A stretch of 64,000 bases of DNA from Aldrovandia affinis (GCA_029706075.1 JAINUG010000004.1:1795047-1859046), one strand, 5' to 3'; positions 44,600 through 56,349 are shown, counted from the stretch's first letter. Notes: generated by a model from the sequence alone, not told the origin. Program-made: numbers and translations.

Positions 44600-44806
44600 A
44601 ATTGAAGAGTTTTTTTCCAAACCTCACTCAGTCCACTTTGACCAATTGGTGGAGTTTTTTTGCATGAAAATTCACATTTTGATACCTAAATCCTTAAGAA
44701 TAATAGTGTAAAAGTTAAAAAATAATATCCACCTTGAAAAATATGGTTTATCAAAACTCACTCAGTCCACTGAGCAAGTTTTGGGAAAACACTCTTCAAT
44801 TACATC
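44600..44806. mobile_element. Unclassified MITE
   Basis: Ends AATTGAAGAGTTTTTTTCCA and TGGGAAAACACTCTTCAATT form an imperfect 22-bp inverted repeat. CTCACTCAGTCCACT also occurs as a direct repeat inside each end. The palindromic AATT edge hides the exact target duplication. Confidence 0.75.
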
Positions 44807-44869
44807 TTGGAGGTATCTTTGAATACTAAACTATTATCATAACTAATCATTTTCCGCATGATTCCATAT

Positions 44870-45600
44870 CACCCGTTCAAGGATAACCAGCGTAACAGTG
44901 GTGGTGACACGTTAAGGAGGTGACAGTATGGAAAGTTACTCACTCCATAAGACACTAGGGCGCAGTCTTCTCCATCTCTACACCTAGACTATGTTTGGCA
45001 GTATGTCAGGCTGAAAAGATATGTTTTTAATCTAGACTTAAAAATGTAAACTGTGTCCGAATCCCTAACATGCTTTGGTAAACCGTTCCACAACAGAGGA
45101 GCTCTATAAGAGAAGGCTCTACCACCAACTGTGCTTTTCAAAATTCTAGGTAGTAATAGATGGCCGGCTTCTTGTGAATGAAGCGGTCGTGTCAGCTTAT
45201 AAGGAACAATCATTTCAGTCTGCTTTAAAAGTTAGCAGCAGCACTTTATAATCAGCCCGATATTTAACAGGAAACCAATGTTGCTAACACAGGAGTAATA
45301 GTGCTAATATTTCTTACATCTAGTCAAAATACATGCTGCTGTATTCTGTAATAGTTGAAGACTCTTAAGAGAGCTAATAGAGCAGCCAGATAGTAAGGCA
45401 TTACAATAGTCTAGCCTCGATGCAACAAAAGCATGCATCCTCTAATGACAGAAAGTGCCTAATTTTTGCTATGTTTCTTAGGTTAAAACCCCAAGTGTAA
45501 GATCCTGATCAATAATAAAACCAAGGTTTGAACGTTAGATTTGATGCAACCAACCAATAACCTGCATTTAACTCGGGACCCAACTTATTCCTTAATTTTT
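44870..45600 (-). mobile_element. LINE 3'-region copy (reverse)
   Basis: The minus-strand frame (44989-45213) reads LWNGLPKHVRDSDTVYIFKS and RLKTYLFSL, homologous to the copy at 11.58-11.80 kb. The block at 45240-45560 (CAATAGTCTAGCCTCGATGC) belongs to a widespread fish repeat I cannot name. Confidence 0.7.
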
Positions 45601-45604
45601 TGTG

Positions 45605-45638
45605 CCCTAACCCTAACCCTTTTTTTTTTTTTTTTTTA
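45605..45638 (+). repeat. Short telomere-like run plus poly(T)
   Basis: CCCTAACCCTAACCC followed by about 18 T. Only two and a half units; not a true interstitial telomere array. Confidence 0.7.
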
Positions 45639-46369
45639 GGGCAGATAGATGAGCTTTGCGGATCTCAGATTCTATAAGCGCTAAATGGGAATGGGAGTTG
45701 GGGGGGGAATCTTGTCTCTCCATAACCCCATAACTAAAAGCGTATGGCTTCCTATTTGCCTTGGCCCCATATCCCCCCCTGTGTGGCCCTGTGGCCCCGC
45801 TACAAATATTTCAAATGAAAGCACCTTCAACCCGCTTTGATGCCACATCCCTCAAGATCTGACCCCCCATCAAAACACAACATTTTGATAAGACCAGAAT
45901 ATTTTCATATTAAACACACGGAACAAGGTTGTGCATTTTTTGGCAATGTATGAGGTATATATTTTTGAAGCCGTGAAATCCAAAAGCATTGGTTTCAAGG
46001 GAACTGATTTAAGAGCAGATTTCCAGGGCTAATTTTAAGAGGAACCAGATATCCTGGCACGGTCGTTTTATCCTTTCATAATCAGATCTGATAATATATT
46101 ATTTTATACAGATTACTGGCTTTACGAGAAAAGGTGTTTGTTTGTTTTTGTCTAATTCAGCTCTCCTAGTTTTGGGGGTCTCCGTGAGAATAGTGTCTTT
46201 AAGGTTTATATTCATGTAGGCCTTCAAAGGATAAGAATAACAAAATGTCCATCTATGCAAATCCTCTCTCCTCCGGAGTCAGTTTTGATATTTGAGGTCA
46301 CACCTGATAAACATTCCACACAGCTCTCTGCTCTTAATAAATATAATTAAGTCTTAAAAGATGAACAAG

Positions 46370-46666
46370 TACCTGCCAAAATAAAGGAAACATCAAAATA
46401 AAGTGTCTTAATGGGGTGCTGGGCCACCACGAGCCGCCAGAACAGTTTCAGTGCACTTTGGAATAGATTCTTCATGCATTCCAACAGCATTCTTCCATGA
46501 GAACTTCCATCGTTGTTTTGTTGGTGGTGGAAAACACTCAGGCCCATAAGCGTTCAATTGGGTTGGGATCTGGTGACTGAGACGGCCATGGTGTATGGTT
46601 TACATCGTCTTCACGCTCATCAAACCATTCAGTGACCACTCCTTCATTTATTTTGGCAGTTACCTG
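46370..46666 (-). mobile_element. Tc1/mariner-like element copy 3 (short)
   Basis: CCTGCCAAAATAAAGGAAAC at the left and TTATTTTGGCAGTTACCTG at the right, with TA at the right border. The minus-strand frame keeps VVTEWFDERED and SQSPDPNPIERLWA, like copies 1 and 2, with a further internal deletion. Confidence 0.8.
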
Positions 46667-47840
46667 TATTTCCAGTTGACGTTTTAGTTCCTCCATGTAA
46701 AACCTGTGAAGGTCAGTGCTGGCTCTTGTCAAAGGCACGGCAGGCCAGACAATGCAGAATTCACTGGGCAAGGACTCTGCCAGGGCACAATGTGTGTGAG
46801 CAATGAAAGGCCCTTTTGTCTAACTCCTGAACACATTACGCCACATTCAACAGCAAACGCAGAGACAGATTTATCACTTCTTTATTTATTAAGACTATTT
46901 ATTAAGACTTTTCACAAGATACCCCTCTGTAGTGTTGTGTTTAATCCACAAAGTTAAGACAGTGCTTGCTTCCTTTTTCTTTTCTTTTTTTTCCCTCTTG
47001 GAAGCAGCCTTTGTTTCGGAAGAAAAAAAAATATTAAATTGTTCTTGTACAGTACTCTCATCCTCGCCAGATTGGTTGTTGCTGTACCAGCCGTTTCTAA
47101 TTGTCCGTGTGAGAACATTGCGCTGCCGGTGGCTGTTTAGGGAGAGGAGCAAGGCCGAGGTTCTGAAACGTCCGTCCATTTCTCCTCTCCTCTCCTCTCT
47201 AGGGTTGCACTGATTTCCACAGAGCATTTCCCTTTGTGGAAACTACAGAACAACCAACTCCCTGAAATATGGAAATAACAATTTTGTCAAACATTTTCTT
47301 AGTTATTTACAGTAGAAGGCCAAAGGACTTGGTTTACAGAAAGCGGCAGTAGCCAAAAATGAACAAAAAACACAAAACAAAATGTAAAAACCTGTAAAAA
47401 CGGTGCATAATCACAACGGGTATAGTATCACAAGAGACTAGTCTTTTTTTTCTTCCAACCTGTGTACAAAATAGTGCACAGCCACCTGATATTAAATAAG
47501 CAATACATCAATACACATTAAATGGCCCACAGGACAGTAAGCTATCATACTTTTCCAACCAAATGAAACCATTGGTCCTTTTTCACCAAGGGACTGGCAG
47601 GGAAATATCCTTGTTCAAAGGGAAACATTGGTCTAAATGTATAATTTCATACATCGGGTATAATATTAACTCATCATTATATCTATGGCTGAGAGCGATG
47701 CTTTAACAGGAAGCTGTACCCTGAGCTCAACCCTCCTGCCCAGCTGCCGATGGCATCACTGGCACTGAGGCAGCTCTGAACAACTGTTGTGAATTAGAGG
47801 GAGGAAGCAGGACTTTAGCGAGCTATATCTTTATGAGTTT
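46667..47840. other. Intergenic, nothing recognised
   Basis: T-rich run near 46970-46995 and (CTCTC)n near 47180. No repeat ends and no coding similarity. Confidence 0.6.
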
Positions 47841-48125
47841 TTCCTATTTTTCTCCCAGTTTGGTAGCCAATTGTACCCCATTTCTAATTCAACAACCCTG
47901 GGACCGGCAGTGACAAAGGCACCGAACCACCTCCTCCGAGACGGAACTCACCCAGCTGTTGAATGCAACCATTTTGCATGAGGCGAGCTCTTACCGGCTT
48001 CCCTACCCCCCTCCCTCTGGGGCAGACAGCCAATCGCCACCCCCAATTGGGGGTTTTAACCCCAGCCGCAGTAGGCAACTTGCACTCCGGTTGACTGCCT
48101 TTAGTGTTACGCCACCTGGGGGACC
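47840..48125 (-). mobile_element. SINE C copy (reverse)
   Basis: Reverse complement begins GGTCCCCCAGGTGGCGTAAC with a box-B-like GGGGTTAAAACCCC, then CCCCAGAGGGAGGG and the terminal CCAAACTGGGAGAAAAATAG. Confidence 0.8.
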
Positions 48126-48195
48126 AGCTAGCTATATCTGAATGAAAATATAATTCCCATGCATCCAGGTAACATTGCTTACTCATTAAAACAAT

Positions 48196-48425
48196 GTTTT
48201 TATTTGCTATTTTTCTTCCCCCCAATCTGCAATGGCCAATCACAATTGTAGGCGTGTCCCGATCACTGCTATGCCTTCCTTTCGATTGGAGAGAATGCAG
48301 ATGATCGTCCAGCTGAGCTGCGCAGACACTGCACAGAGCAACATGTCGACTGAAGGCTGACTCCCTCCTCACACGTCGCCCCCCCCCCCTTGACTCCCAG
48401 CCAGCCCTAACACAGTCCAGATGCA
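48196..48425. repeat. SINE C-family fragment
   Basis: TTTGCTATTTTTCTTCCCCC, CAATCTGCAATGGCCAATCA, CAGCTGAGCTGCGCAGACAC. Resembles the 9.97-kb copy. Confidence 0.55.
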
Positions 48426-48609
48426 TCAAAGTAACGTGTCATACATGTTATATGACATATGAAATAACAGTTTTTGACTGGCGTTCCCATTTTCATAACC
48501 GGTATTTCATTATTTAGTATGGTTTTTGGCTCCCCGTGGAAGCTGGGTTATCATAAAAGATTTAAAAGATTCTTTTTTTTTCTAATTTGTTCCTCCAATT
48601 TTTTATAAT

Positions 48610-50179
48610 GATTTCATTCAATCATATTTTATTATTCACCCACATCTATGCTCTGCAGACTTGCGAAACCATCAAGCGAATTTGCCCCAGTTAAACCCAC
48701 ATGAACAGAATGAACGCACCAGCGTTCGTCAAACAACAAACAGCAGGGTGGGGGTCCATCTTCCCAGCTTGTGACACATCAGTGTTCCAGCAGAGCAATC
48801 CATTGAAAAACCAGAAGGAATATTAAAGCGGAAAATTACTATTTTTCCTTCTTTGTACATCACTTCACTTCAAGACTATTGCAGCCCTTTTACTTTAGCA
48901 GAAGGAACTGTAAAACCAATCGGCAGCTCAGCCCTATATTTTAAGGTTCCACATGGCAAACCCAGAAACACGACCTCCCCATGAGCTAACTCTGCTAACC
49001 GTGCCAACTGCTGGAATGTGGGAAGACAGGAAAAACTATTCAAAAATAAAAATACTGATGGAGCAAGGGCTCCCCGTCGGATTAAAAGCAAACGTAGACA
49101 GACACATAACAGCGTGTGAAGTGACAACTCCTTCAGGCACTTAATAAAAGTCAAAACACATTTATATCGCTTTTCATGCTCTCCCCTTTACAACTGGGCC
49201 GGCAGCAGCAGCAGCAGCAGCGCGCTGATCCGTCCTGAACAACAAGAAGGAGGAAGGTGGGAATGGTCAGACGTAGTTAAGGCTCGCAAGGTGGATCTGC
49301 TCAGGTAAAGACGTTATGGCTGCATACAGCATTGATCCACACTGCAGCCCCGATCCCTACTGATCCAGGGTCAGAGCATGGAGCGGGAGCTGGGAGCTGG
49401 TCCAGAGGGTTAGAGCATGAGGGCTTTGCTGAGCGCTGGTCTGAGATCAGTAGGGAGAGGGAGGAAGTGGTTTGGAATTATTAAAACTCCTGAGCAGTGC
49501 TGTCCTCCTCATCTCAAAGGCCATCACGAGGACCGAGTGCTTATTCTGCTTGACAGTGTGACCGGCCAACTACAACCAATGACAGGACCCCTGTAAGCTG
49601 AGAGACCAATGACAGGAGCCCTCTAAAATGAGGGGGAGGGGTTATGGTGGTTGTGCAAGCCTGCATTTAACACCAATGTCTCAATTTTCTCAGAAATCAC
49701 TTAATGCACTACACACACTTAAATTAATGGAACTTACATAAACATTTGATTATAACATAATTTCATAAAACCAAAAACCAAAAACATCTCTATTGTTCAG
49801 TGTCCCCAGAAACTTGAAGTCCGGTCTGGAACAGAGATTGTCTGTGGTAGACGCACCCTGACTAGCAGGGCTGGGTTACTGAACGGCTCTGTCTTCTTTT
49901 CCTCCAAGCAAACATTGTGCCATTCCCTCACGCACGTCTGTTTTCTGTTTCACGTTTCAACGAGCCGTCATCTTATCATCGTATCAGCGTGCAGGGAGGT
50001 GGGGGGGGCATTGGCTTTCGGAAGCCGGGGCTGAGTTAGTCGGTGCTGTGTCTCTGTCTCCCCCACCCCCCAAAAAAGGAGGAGCTAAGGGCATTGTCGT
50101 TGGCTCCCCAGGGATGTGCCCCTCCCCCCCAGGACTGCAGAGCCAGTGAGAGAGAGAAGGGAGGGGTGGGTGGAGGCCT
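48610..50179 (-). other. snx33: snx33 3' UTR (inferred extent)
   Basis: Follows the snx33 stop on the minus strand. No TE is recognised in the interval. The first minus-strand AATAAA is at 48628-48633 (TTTATT on +). It includes a (CAG)n run at 49203-49219, read as CTG repeats in the transcript. The extent is inferred. Confidence 0.45.
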
Positions 50180-50433
50180 CTACAGGTTGTCGTACATGTG
50201 CAGCGTGCGCTCCAGCTGCTGGCCAACGCGCTGGTAAAAGGCGATCTGCTGCTGGAGGTAGGCCTGCATCATCTCCTTAAAGTCCACCTCCCGCCGGCGG
50301 TGGAAGTGGCTCATCTCGGCCTGCAGGGCAAAGCCCACGGTTCGACAGCGCTTCCGTACGCCATCCGCCTCGTCCTGCTCCATCTTTCCCTCGTCACACA
50401 TCCGCTGGCTCTCCTTCACCTTGGCGAACGCAC
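50180..50433 (-). CDS. snx33: snx33 last coding exon: BAR domain C-terminus
   Basis: Terminal exon of a SNX9-family sorting nexin (SNX9/18/33), proteins with SH3, PX and BAR domains that bend membranes in endocytosis with dynamin and WASP. On the minus strand a GCTCCCCCAG acceptor opens the exon in phase 2. It encodes 83 residues including FALQAEMSHFHRRREVDFKE and QQIAFYQRVGQQLERTLHMY, ending DNL with TAG at 50182-50180. The sequence is closest to my recollection of SNX33 rather than SNX9 or SNX18, and the tail-to-tail position beside cspg4 fits SNX33. The SH3, PX and most of the BAR domain must lie beyond the right edge. Confidence 0.88.
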
Positions 50434-50491
50434 CTGGGGGAGCACACAATTAGTTAGCCCGTTTCTGAACAGATGGAGCGCACTCATAAAA

Positions 50492-50496
<5 letters not shown>

Positions 50497-50524
<28 letters not shown>
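50497..50524 (+). repeat. (CA)n near the snx33 exon acceptor
   Basis: About 14 CA units, read as (TG)n roughly 65 bp upstream of the snx33 terminal exon. Confidence 0.95.
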
Positions 50525-50526
<2 letters not shown>

Positions 50527-51055
50527 CCGGCCAAAGACACAGGGCCCACATTCAATAATCCAATACAATCGCAAAGCACTTTGTCCCGAATACTCAATGA
50601 CTCACATTATTGACAAATGTGTTTATGATCATTTTCTTTCTTTCTTTTTATTACGCTTGCTCAGCAATACCCAGTGTCCAGCACTTGCTCACGTGTACAA
50701 AATGATACTTTCTGAAATTCTAGCAAAAGTGGGACAAAGACCATTGTGGTTAGATGATCTGGCTGAAAGCTTTTTTTACTGGACTGGACACTGAAAATGG
50801 CAAGGGGCTAAAGGCGAGACAGTAGTGCAAAGGGACCCCAGTCCCTCCACCATGGCCCTGCTTCTGTTCCCAGAATGCACCAGTGTGTCCTCTGATACGC
50901 TCTGCAGCCTTGAGCTGCGTGTGCCAGTTTCTGACTTTTTATATAAAATACATGGATGCAATGTGTTTAAAAATAATTTTCATTTGATGTAGCCGATGGC
51001 TACACTCTGTCCGAGGTGAGATTCAGACGGGACCGGCACTTAGGTGAAAGTGGTG

Positions 51056-51163
51056 AGGTACAGGTGAGAGTACAGGTAAATGCACAGGTGAGTGCACAGG
51101 TAAATGCACAGGTGAGTGCACAGGTAAATGCACAGGTGAGAGCCCAGGTAACAGTACAGGTGG
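51056..51163 (+). repeat. ACAGGT-based minisatellite
   Basis: A 24-bp unit (ACAGGTAAATGC plus ACAGGTGAGTGC) repeats about four times with variants. On the + strand it contains repeated CAG|GTGAGT, the ideal splice-donor consensus, but snx33 is transcribed from the other strand. Confidence 0.95.
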
Positions 51164-51763
51164 GGCCGCCGTTAGACCTGTGCTGTGTGTTTGTCGAGGG
51201 CTTTTCCCATGGTGATGTTGCCCAACAGCAATCACCTGGCGGCCTATTAAACAGGCTCTCCTGCCTTTAAACAAAGAGAGCTGCCTTTGCTGTGAAGAGG
51301 GATCACTCCGTGTGACAGGAGAGGCCTGAGGCATGAATAGAGACCAAGAGAGCATTTCAGCATTGCCCGCAACAGGTAGCACCTTCAACTTTTTCCAGCA
51401 TCAGAGCTTACGAAAACCTGCCAGTTTACACAGACACATTCACTCACTCACTGGCATGTGCACACGTGCCCACACACACACGTACGCACACACGTAAAGA
51501 CATGCACATACATATACAGACACATATCTTCACAGGCCCCCAGATTCATGAGAGCATTTCCCAGTGAGCGAGAGGGAACTTGGTGGATCCTCTTTTCATA
51601 ACCAGTTTCAATCTCAGTTTGGAACATTTGAAAAGAAACCGACAATGGACAGATTTGCCACGTTCATGGTTCGGTTTCAATATCCCACTAATATAGCGGA
51701 GGTCATGCCAACTTTAACATGCAGAAGCCCTGTGTGTGTGAGTGCATGCGAGTGTGTGTATGT

Positions 51764-51905
51764 GTGTGTGATTTAGTGCTTTAGAAGCTTGATTGGGGAT
51801 TGTAACCCAAAGATTGCAGGTTTAAATCCCAGGTGTGGCAGTGCTGTACCCCTGAGTGAGAGTAAATGTCCAGCTGTATGAATGTGTAATGTATTTAAAT
51901 GAGCT
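51764..51905 (+). repeat. SINE B, diverged copy
   Basis: GGGATTGTAACCCAAAGATTGCAGGTTTAAATCCCAGG-type head (split as box-B-like GCAGGTTTAAATCCC), then GTGCTGTACCCCTGAGTGAG and GTCCAGCTGTATGAATG. Confidence 0.7.
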
Positions 51906-52004
51906 GAGTAGGTCACCCTGATTCAGTACCTTCACTTTTACACTGATTTCTTCAGTAGATGCTGAAGACTCTTTCTGTCTTCACATCAAATGAGTGTAGT
52001 GTGT

Positions 52005-52180
52005 AGTACTATAATGGTGAAGGGGCTGGGCTTGTAACACGGAGGTTCAATTCCCAGGTGGGGCACTGCTGTTGTACCCTTGAGCAAGGTACTTAACCTG
52101 AATTGCTTCATAAAATATATAGCTGTATAAATGGATTGCATGTAACAAAATGTAAACTGTAAGTCGCTCTGGATGTAAAT
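52005..52180 (+). mobile_element. SINE B copy
   Basis: TATAATGGTGAAGGGGCTGG head, GAGGTTCAATTCCCAGGTGG box B, CCCTTGAGCAAGGTACTTAA body, and tail ACTGTAAGTCGCTCTGGATG. Confidence 0.8.
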
Positions 52181-52267
52181 TTAATTCCTCTAGCTGCCGC
52201 TGGGCACCCGGTTTTACCTCTGTACTGTAGTCTCACAGTGTGAGAGACCCTTTAGCTAATGGCACCA

Positions 52268-52414
52268 TTCACACACCATATACACACATACACACACACA
52301 CACTCACATATATATACATACGTTTACACATATACACAAACACACTCTCACACTCACACATACTCACGTGTATATATATATATGTATATATACACATACA
52401 CTTACACATATAGA

Positions 52415-52454
<40 letters not shown>

Positions 52455-52457
52455 TAT

Positions 52458-52499
<42 letters not shown>
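52268..52499 (+). repeat. (CA)n/(TA)n tract
   Basis: Alternating CACACA and TATATA blocks. The open frames across it are artefacts. Confidence 0.95.
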
Positions 52500-54223
52500 T
52501 GTGATGGGCAGTGATGAATGGGTTAAAAATCAGTCAATCAATGATTCAGTTATTCCAGGAATTTAACTCACATACGAGCACTCAAGGAAGAGCGATTAGA
52601 AATGATGTGACCATGCAGACGGCTTTCACATGGCAAACTCATACAGACCCAACAAAATATTTTTCCAGGGTTACATTTTTACAGAAAAAACCTCAGGTCC
52701 TCAGTGTAAAATTGATCTAAACATTAAATTTGGTGCTTTGGTCCCCAGTGTTCTTAAGAGGCGGAGTTATAGCATCCTTCTTCCTTCATCAAGAGGGGTA
52801 TTGGTATTGGTATTGGTATTGACATTGGCATTTTACTAATTCCTATGGTAGTTGCAGGATTTTTAAAATGTCTTTATTTTGGTGGTTGGGGGAAGTTCAC
52901 CGTCTCCCTCCAGCTCTTTTGGGCCTCCACTGCATGGTTAGATTTCAAAGCTGAATACAGGGCCCAAACACGGCCTGAATGCAGGGGCCAAATGCTGTGG
53001 CCGCACACTGATTTCAGGGCAATGCTTTTCTGTGCCGTCTGCGGCTGTGACCCAGTTCAATGTATTGTGTTTTCCACATCAACAGGCACTGCATCACCAG
53101 ACAGGATGGTGGGGGCGGTGGGCCAAAAACAAAAAACATTTCCAGCTCACCCCGTCCCACGGGCACATCGGCCTTTCTGGAGGAATGTCAGCCTTCCACG
53201 ACAACGGAATATAAACGGCTGTGTGAGAGGAAAAACCCTCATTACCCAGAGTGCACTCTCAGGTTCTTTCATAAGGGGCTGCCTTCCACGAACACGCCCT
53301 GGCAGCACACTTGTTTTTTAGTGAGAGCACACAGACCATACTGAGTCAAGCACCGCTGAACTTCTGACTTGGGCGTGGAGACCAGAGCAACTCTCTAACT
53401 TGGAAGCGGAGAGGGAAAGAGGGGAAAACAAAAGGAGAAGAGTGCAGCAAGGCCCAGAAACCAGAGGGGGTGCTGGGAGAAATTCCAGAGCTCTGTCCAC
53501 AAGCTGGCTGGCATTCCACCTCCCTGTAAGAGAGATTAGCTACAGATACAAATCCCAGCCGGATTAAATGTGGAATTCTCCAGACCTACCCCACCACCCC
53601 CCACCCCCTTCTCTGTTGAACACATGACGTCTGTCTCACATGATCGCACCTTTTACTGTGGAACTTGTACACAGAACTGGCACACAACAGATTATTCCTG
53701 CCACAAGATGACAGCCAATATTATACGTATATACAGTGCCTTGAAAAAGTATCTGAAAACACTTTTTTCACATTTTCTTGTCTCAGATGCTGATTTTTTT
53801 TCCTACTTATCTACAAAGCCTTTTGCATCAAGTCAACCTAAAAAAAAATCCAGAATTTTCAACAATTTATTAAAAATGAATAACAGACATTGTCACATAA
53901 ATAAAGTATTCATACCCTTTTATAATAGCTAGCCTAAATTTGCTCAGGTGAAATAAATTCTTGCAAATGATTTCACAATCATTTAACGGATTCCACCTGT
54001 GTAATCATTAGTGAATCACCTGCTTTAAATTAATCTGTGAGGATAAATGTCCCTCTCTCTGCAAGGTCCCACCATCTTGTCTGGAGGCCGCAAGAAAAGA
54101 TTCAAAATGAAGACCAAAGAGCATTCTAAGCAAGTGAGGGATATTATTATAGAGAAGCACAGATCTGGGGAAGGGTACAAAAAAATGTCAAAGGCCTTGA
54201 ACATCCCTTGGAGCACCGTGCAG

Positions 54224-55043
54224 TAGGGGTGGGCGATATGAGCTAAAATTCATATCACGATATTTTCCACTGTCCAGACGATATCGATATGATATCACGA
54301 TATATGAGAAAAAAAATCTGAATCACATTTTAATAGCCCTTCTTAGTTAAATGACATTAGTTAAGGCAAAATATGTATTTTAACCCTATATAACCAGAAA
54401 GAGTTATAGCGAGTACTGGCAGCGAATGATGACTTTTGATTGCTGAGTGGGAAAACAACTATTTCACGCATTTGGGTACATTCCTCATATTCACGGACAT
54501 GCATGGTTTTCACAGGTTGCTGGTGTTTCCACTTTGCATAGTATTGTTTGTTGGTCGAGGTCAGAGATTTTTAACCCAAACCAGTTCCAAACGACAGAGG
54601 AGCCCCTTTCTTTTTAACCAATTCGTCATCATCCTGCTCTTGAGCAACATCACTTTCTGCGTGTTCGCTCATTTTCGATTCTTCACTTTTGCACTTGTAA
54701 TAGGCTATAAATATTAGTACGTAGTCTGCCTGCTAACTGCAGCTGCCTGCACGCTTGTTTGTTGCTACATGCGTGCAACAAATGCATAAAACGTCCGCTC
54801 AAAAAAATAGGTCAACATATTAACATGCTTCTTTTTTTCGTAGGAACCTGGAGGTTAGATTAAAATAAAAAAATAGATGTAGCTACTAACTACTATCACT
54901 CAATTGAAATTTTGAACAAAACAATATGAATGCCAAATTAGAATTTATGAATATATAACCGTATCCACGGTATAGCAAAATCCATATCGTGGCGCAGCAT
55001 AATACCGGTAGTCACTTTCATACCGGTAAAGCGCCCACTCCTA
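54224..55043. mobile_element. Non-autonomous hAT element inside Tc1
   Basis: Ends TAGGGGTGGGCGATATG and GCGCCCACTCCTA (inverted). Flanked by perfect 8-bp CCGTGCAG (54216-54223, 55044-55051). Interior includes CGATATCGATATGATATCAC and other ATATCG palindromes near both ends. Confidence 0.93.
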
Positions 55044-55076
55044 CCGTGCAGTCCATTGTACTGAAGTGGAAGAAAT

Positions 55077-55928
55077 ATGAAACTACCACCACACTGCCTA
55101 GATCTGGACGTCCCACCAAAACTCAGTTGCCGGACGACAAGGGGACTTCTTAGGAAAGCTACTTTGAACCCAACTGTAACCCTGAATGAGTTACAGAAGT
55201 CAGTGGCTGCGAATGGAGAAGATGTACATGGGTCAACAATCTCCAAGTCATTCCACAAAAACGGCTTCTATGGGAGAGTGGCAAGGAGGAAGCCGTTGCT
55301 AAAAAGAAACCATATTCTGGCGCGCAAAGAATTAGCAAAACGTCACTTACTGCAGAAATGTGGCAAAAGGTATTGTGGTCTGATGAGAATAAAATTGAAC
55401 TTTTTGGCTTAAATGCTAAGTGGTATGTGTGGCGCAAAGCCAACACTGCACACCAGCCAGGTAACACCATCCCCACCATTAAGTATGGCAGTGGTAGCAT
55501 CATGTTGTGGGGATGCTTTTCATCAGCAGGGACTGGCAATCTTGTCAGGATTGATGGAAAAATGAATAGTGTACAATATAGAGAAATCCTGGACAAAAAC
55601 CTGCGCCCCTCTGCCAAAAAGCTCAAACTGGGTAGGAAGCTGGTGTTTCAACAGGACAATGATCCGAAGCATACTGGGATGGCTTCAAATGAAGGTAGAT
55701 GTTCTAGATTGGCCCAGTCAGAGTCCTGATCTCAACCCAATAGAAAATCTGTGGCAAGAACTAAAAATTGCTGTACATCACCGCACCCCATCCAACTTGA
55801 CACAGCTTGAGCAATTTTGCAAGGAAGAATGGGCAAAAATTGCTCCATCACGGTGTGCAAAGCTAATAGAGACTTATCCAAGAAGACTTCTGGCTATAAT
55901 AAAAGCCAGAGGTGGTTCAAAGTATTGA
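55077..55928 (+). pseudogene. Tc1 transposase pseudogene, catalytic part
   Basis: Three overlapping frames (55077-55412, 55358-55729, 55569-55928) together cover the DDE catalytic domain of a Tc1 transposase, which would cut and join DNA at TA sites. The Asp of WSDE, the Asp of QQDNDPKHT and the Glu of NPIENLW are all present. Frame changes near 55390 and 55690 prevent one protein from being read. Confidence 0.88.
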
Positions 55929-56081
55929 CTCAGGGGGCTGAATACTTAAAAAATGACAACATTTTGGGACTCTGTAAAGAAGAATGTGTGTATCACAAAT
56001 AAAAAAAATCCTAATTTAATGCATCAAAATCCCAGGCTGTGAGACTGTTGTTGGGGGCCAAATACTTTTTCCAAGGCACTG

Positions 56082-56121
<40 letters not shown>

Positions 56122-56170
56122 CATATATGTATACTGTATATGCATATATAATATAATATAGTATACATAT
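56082..56170 (+). repeat. (TA)n/(CA)n tract beside the Tc1 end
   Basis: Begins at the TA duplication itself, so the element lies at the edge of an AT microsatellite. Confidence 0.85.
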
Positions 56171-56349
56171 ATATGTATAGTATTATAAACGCTCAGTTTT
56201 AGGTCTTGTACAATCATTTATAGAACTGGGGTTCACACTAGTGCAGCTGAGGTAAGGCACATTCCCCAGGGTTTGCATTTCTGGGTTTCTAACTGCTGGA
56301 CACGGACAAGTACAGCTCAAATGACTTCACCACATTTCTCTGTAATCTT

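Larger units (their letters stand above)
53734..56081 (+). mobile_element. Tc1-like element with decayed transposase, split by a hAT insertion
   Basis: Ends CAGTGCCTTGAAAAAGTAT and ATACTTTTTCCAAGGCACTG with TA on both sides (53732-53733, 56082-56083). The transposase is readable from about 54060 to 55925 with the DD34E blocks [21 protein letters not shown] and DLNPIENLWQEL, but it has in-frame stops near the N-terminus and a frameshift near 55670-55700. The interior is interrupted by the 820-bp element at 54224. The coding part is therefore a pseudogene. Confidence 0.92.

Noticed and set aside
45605-45620. Interstitial telomere
   Set aside because: Only about two and a half CCCTAA units next to poly(T); chance or repeat-derived.
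47884-48429. 181-codon minus-strand open frame
   Set aside because: Spans two SINE C-family copies; no protein similarity.
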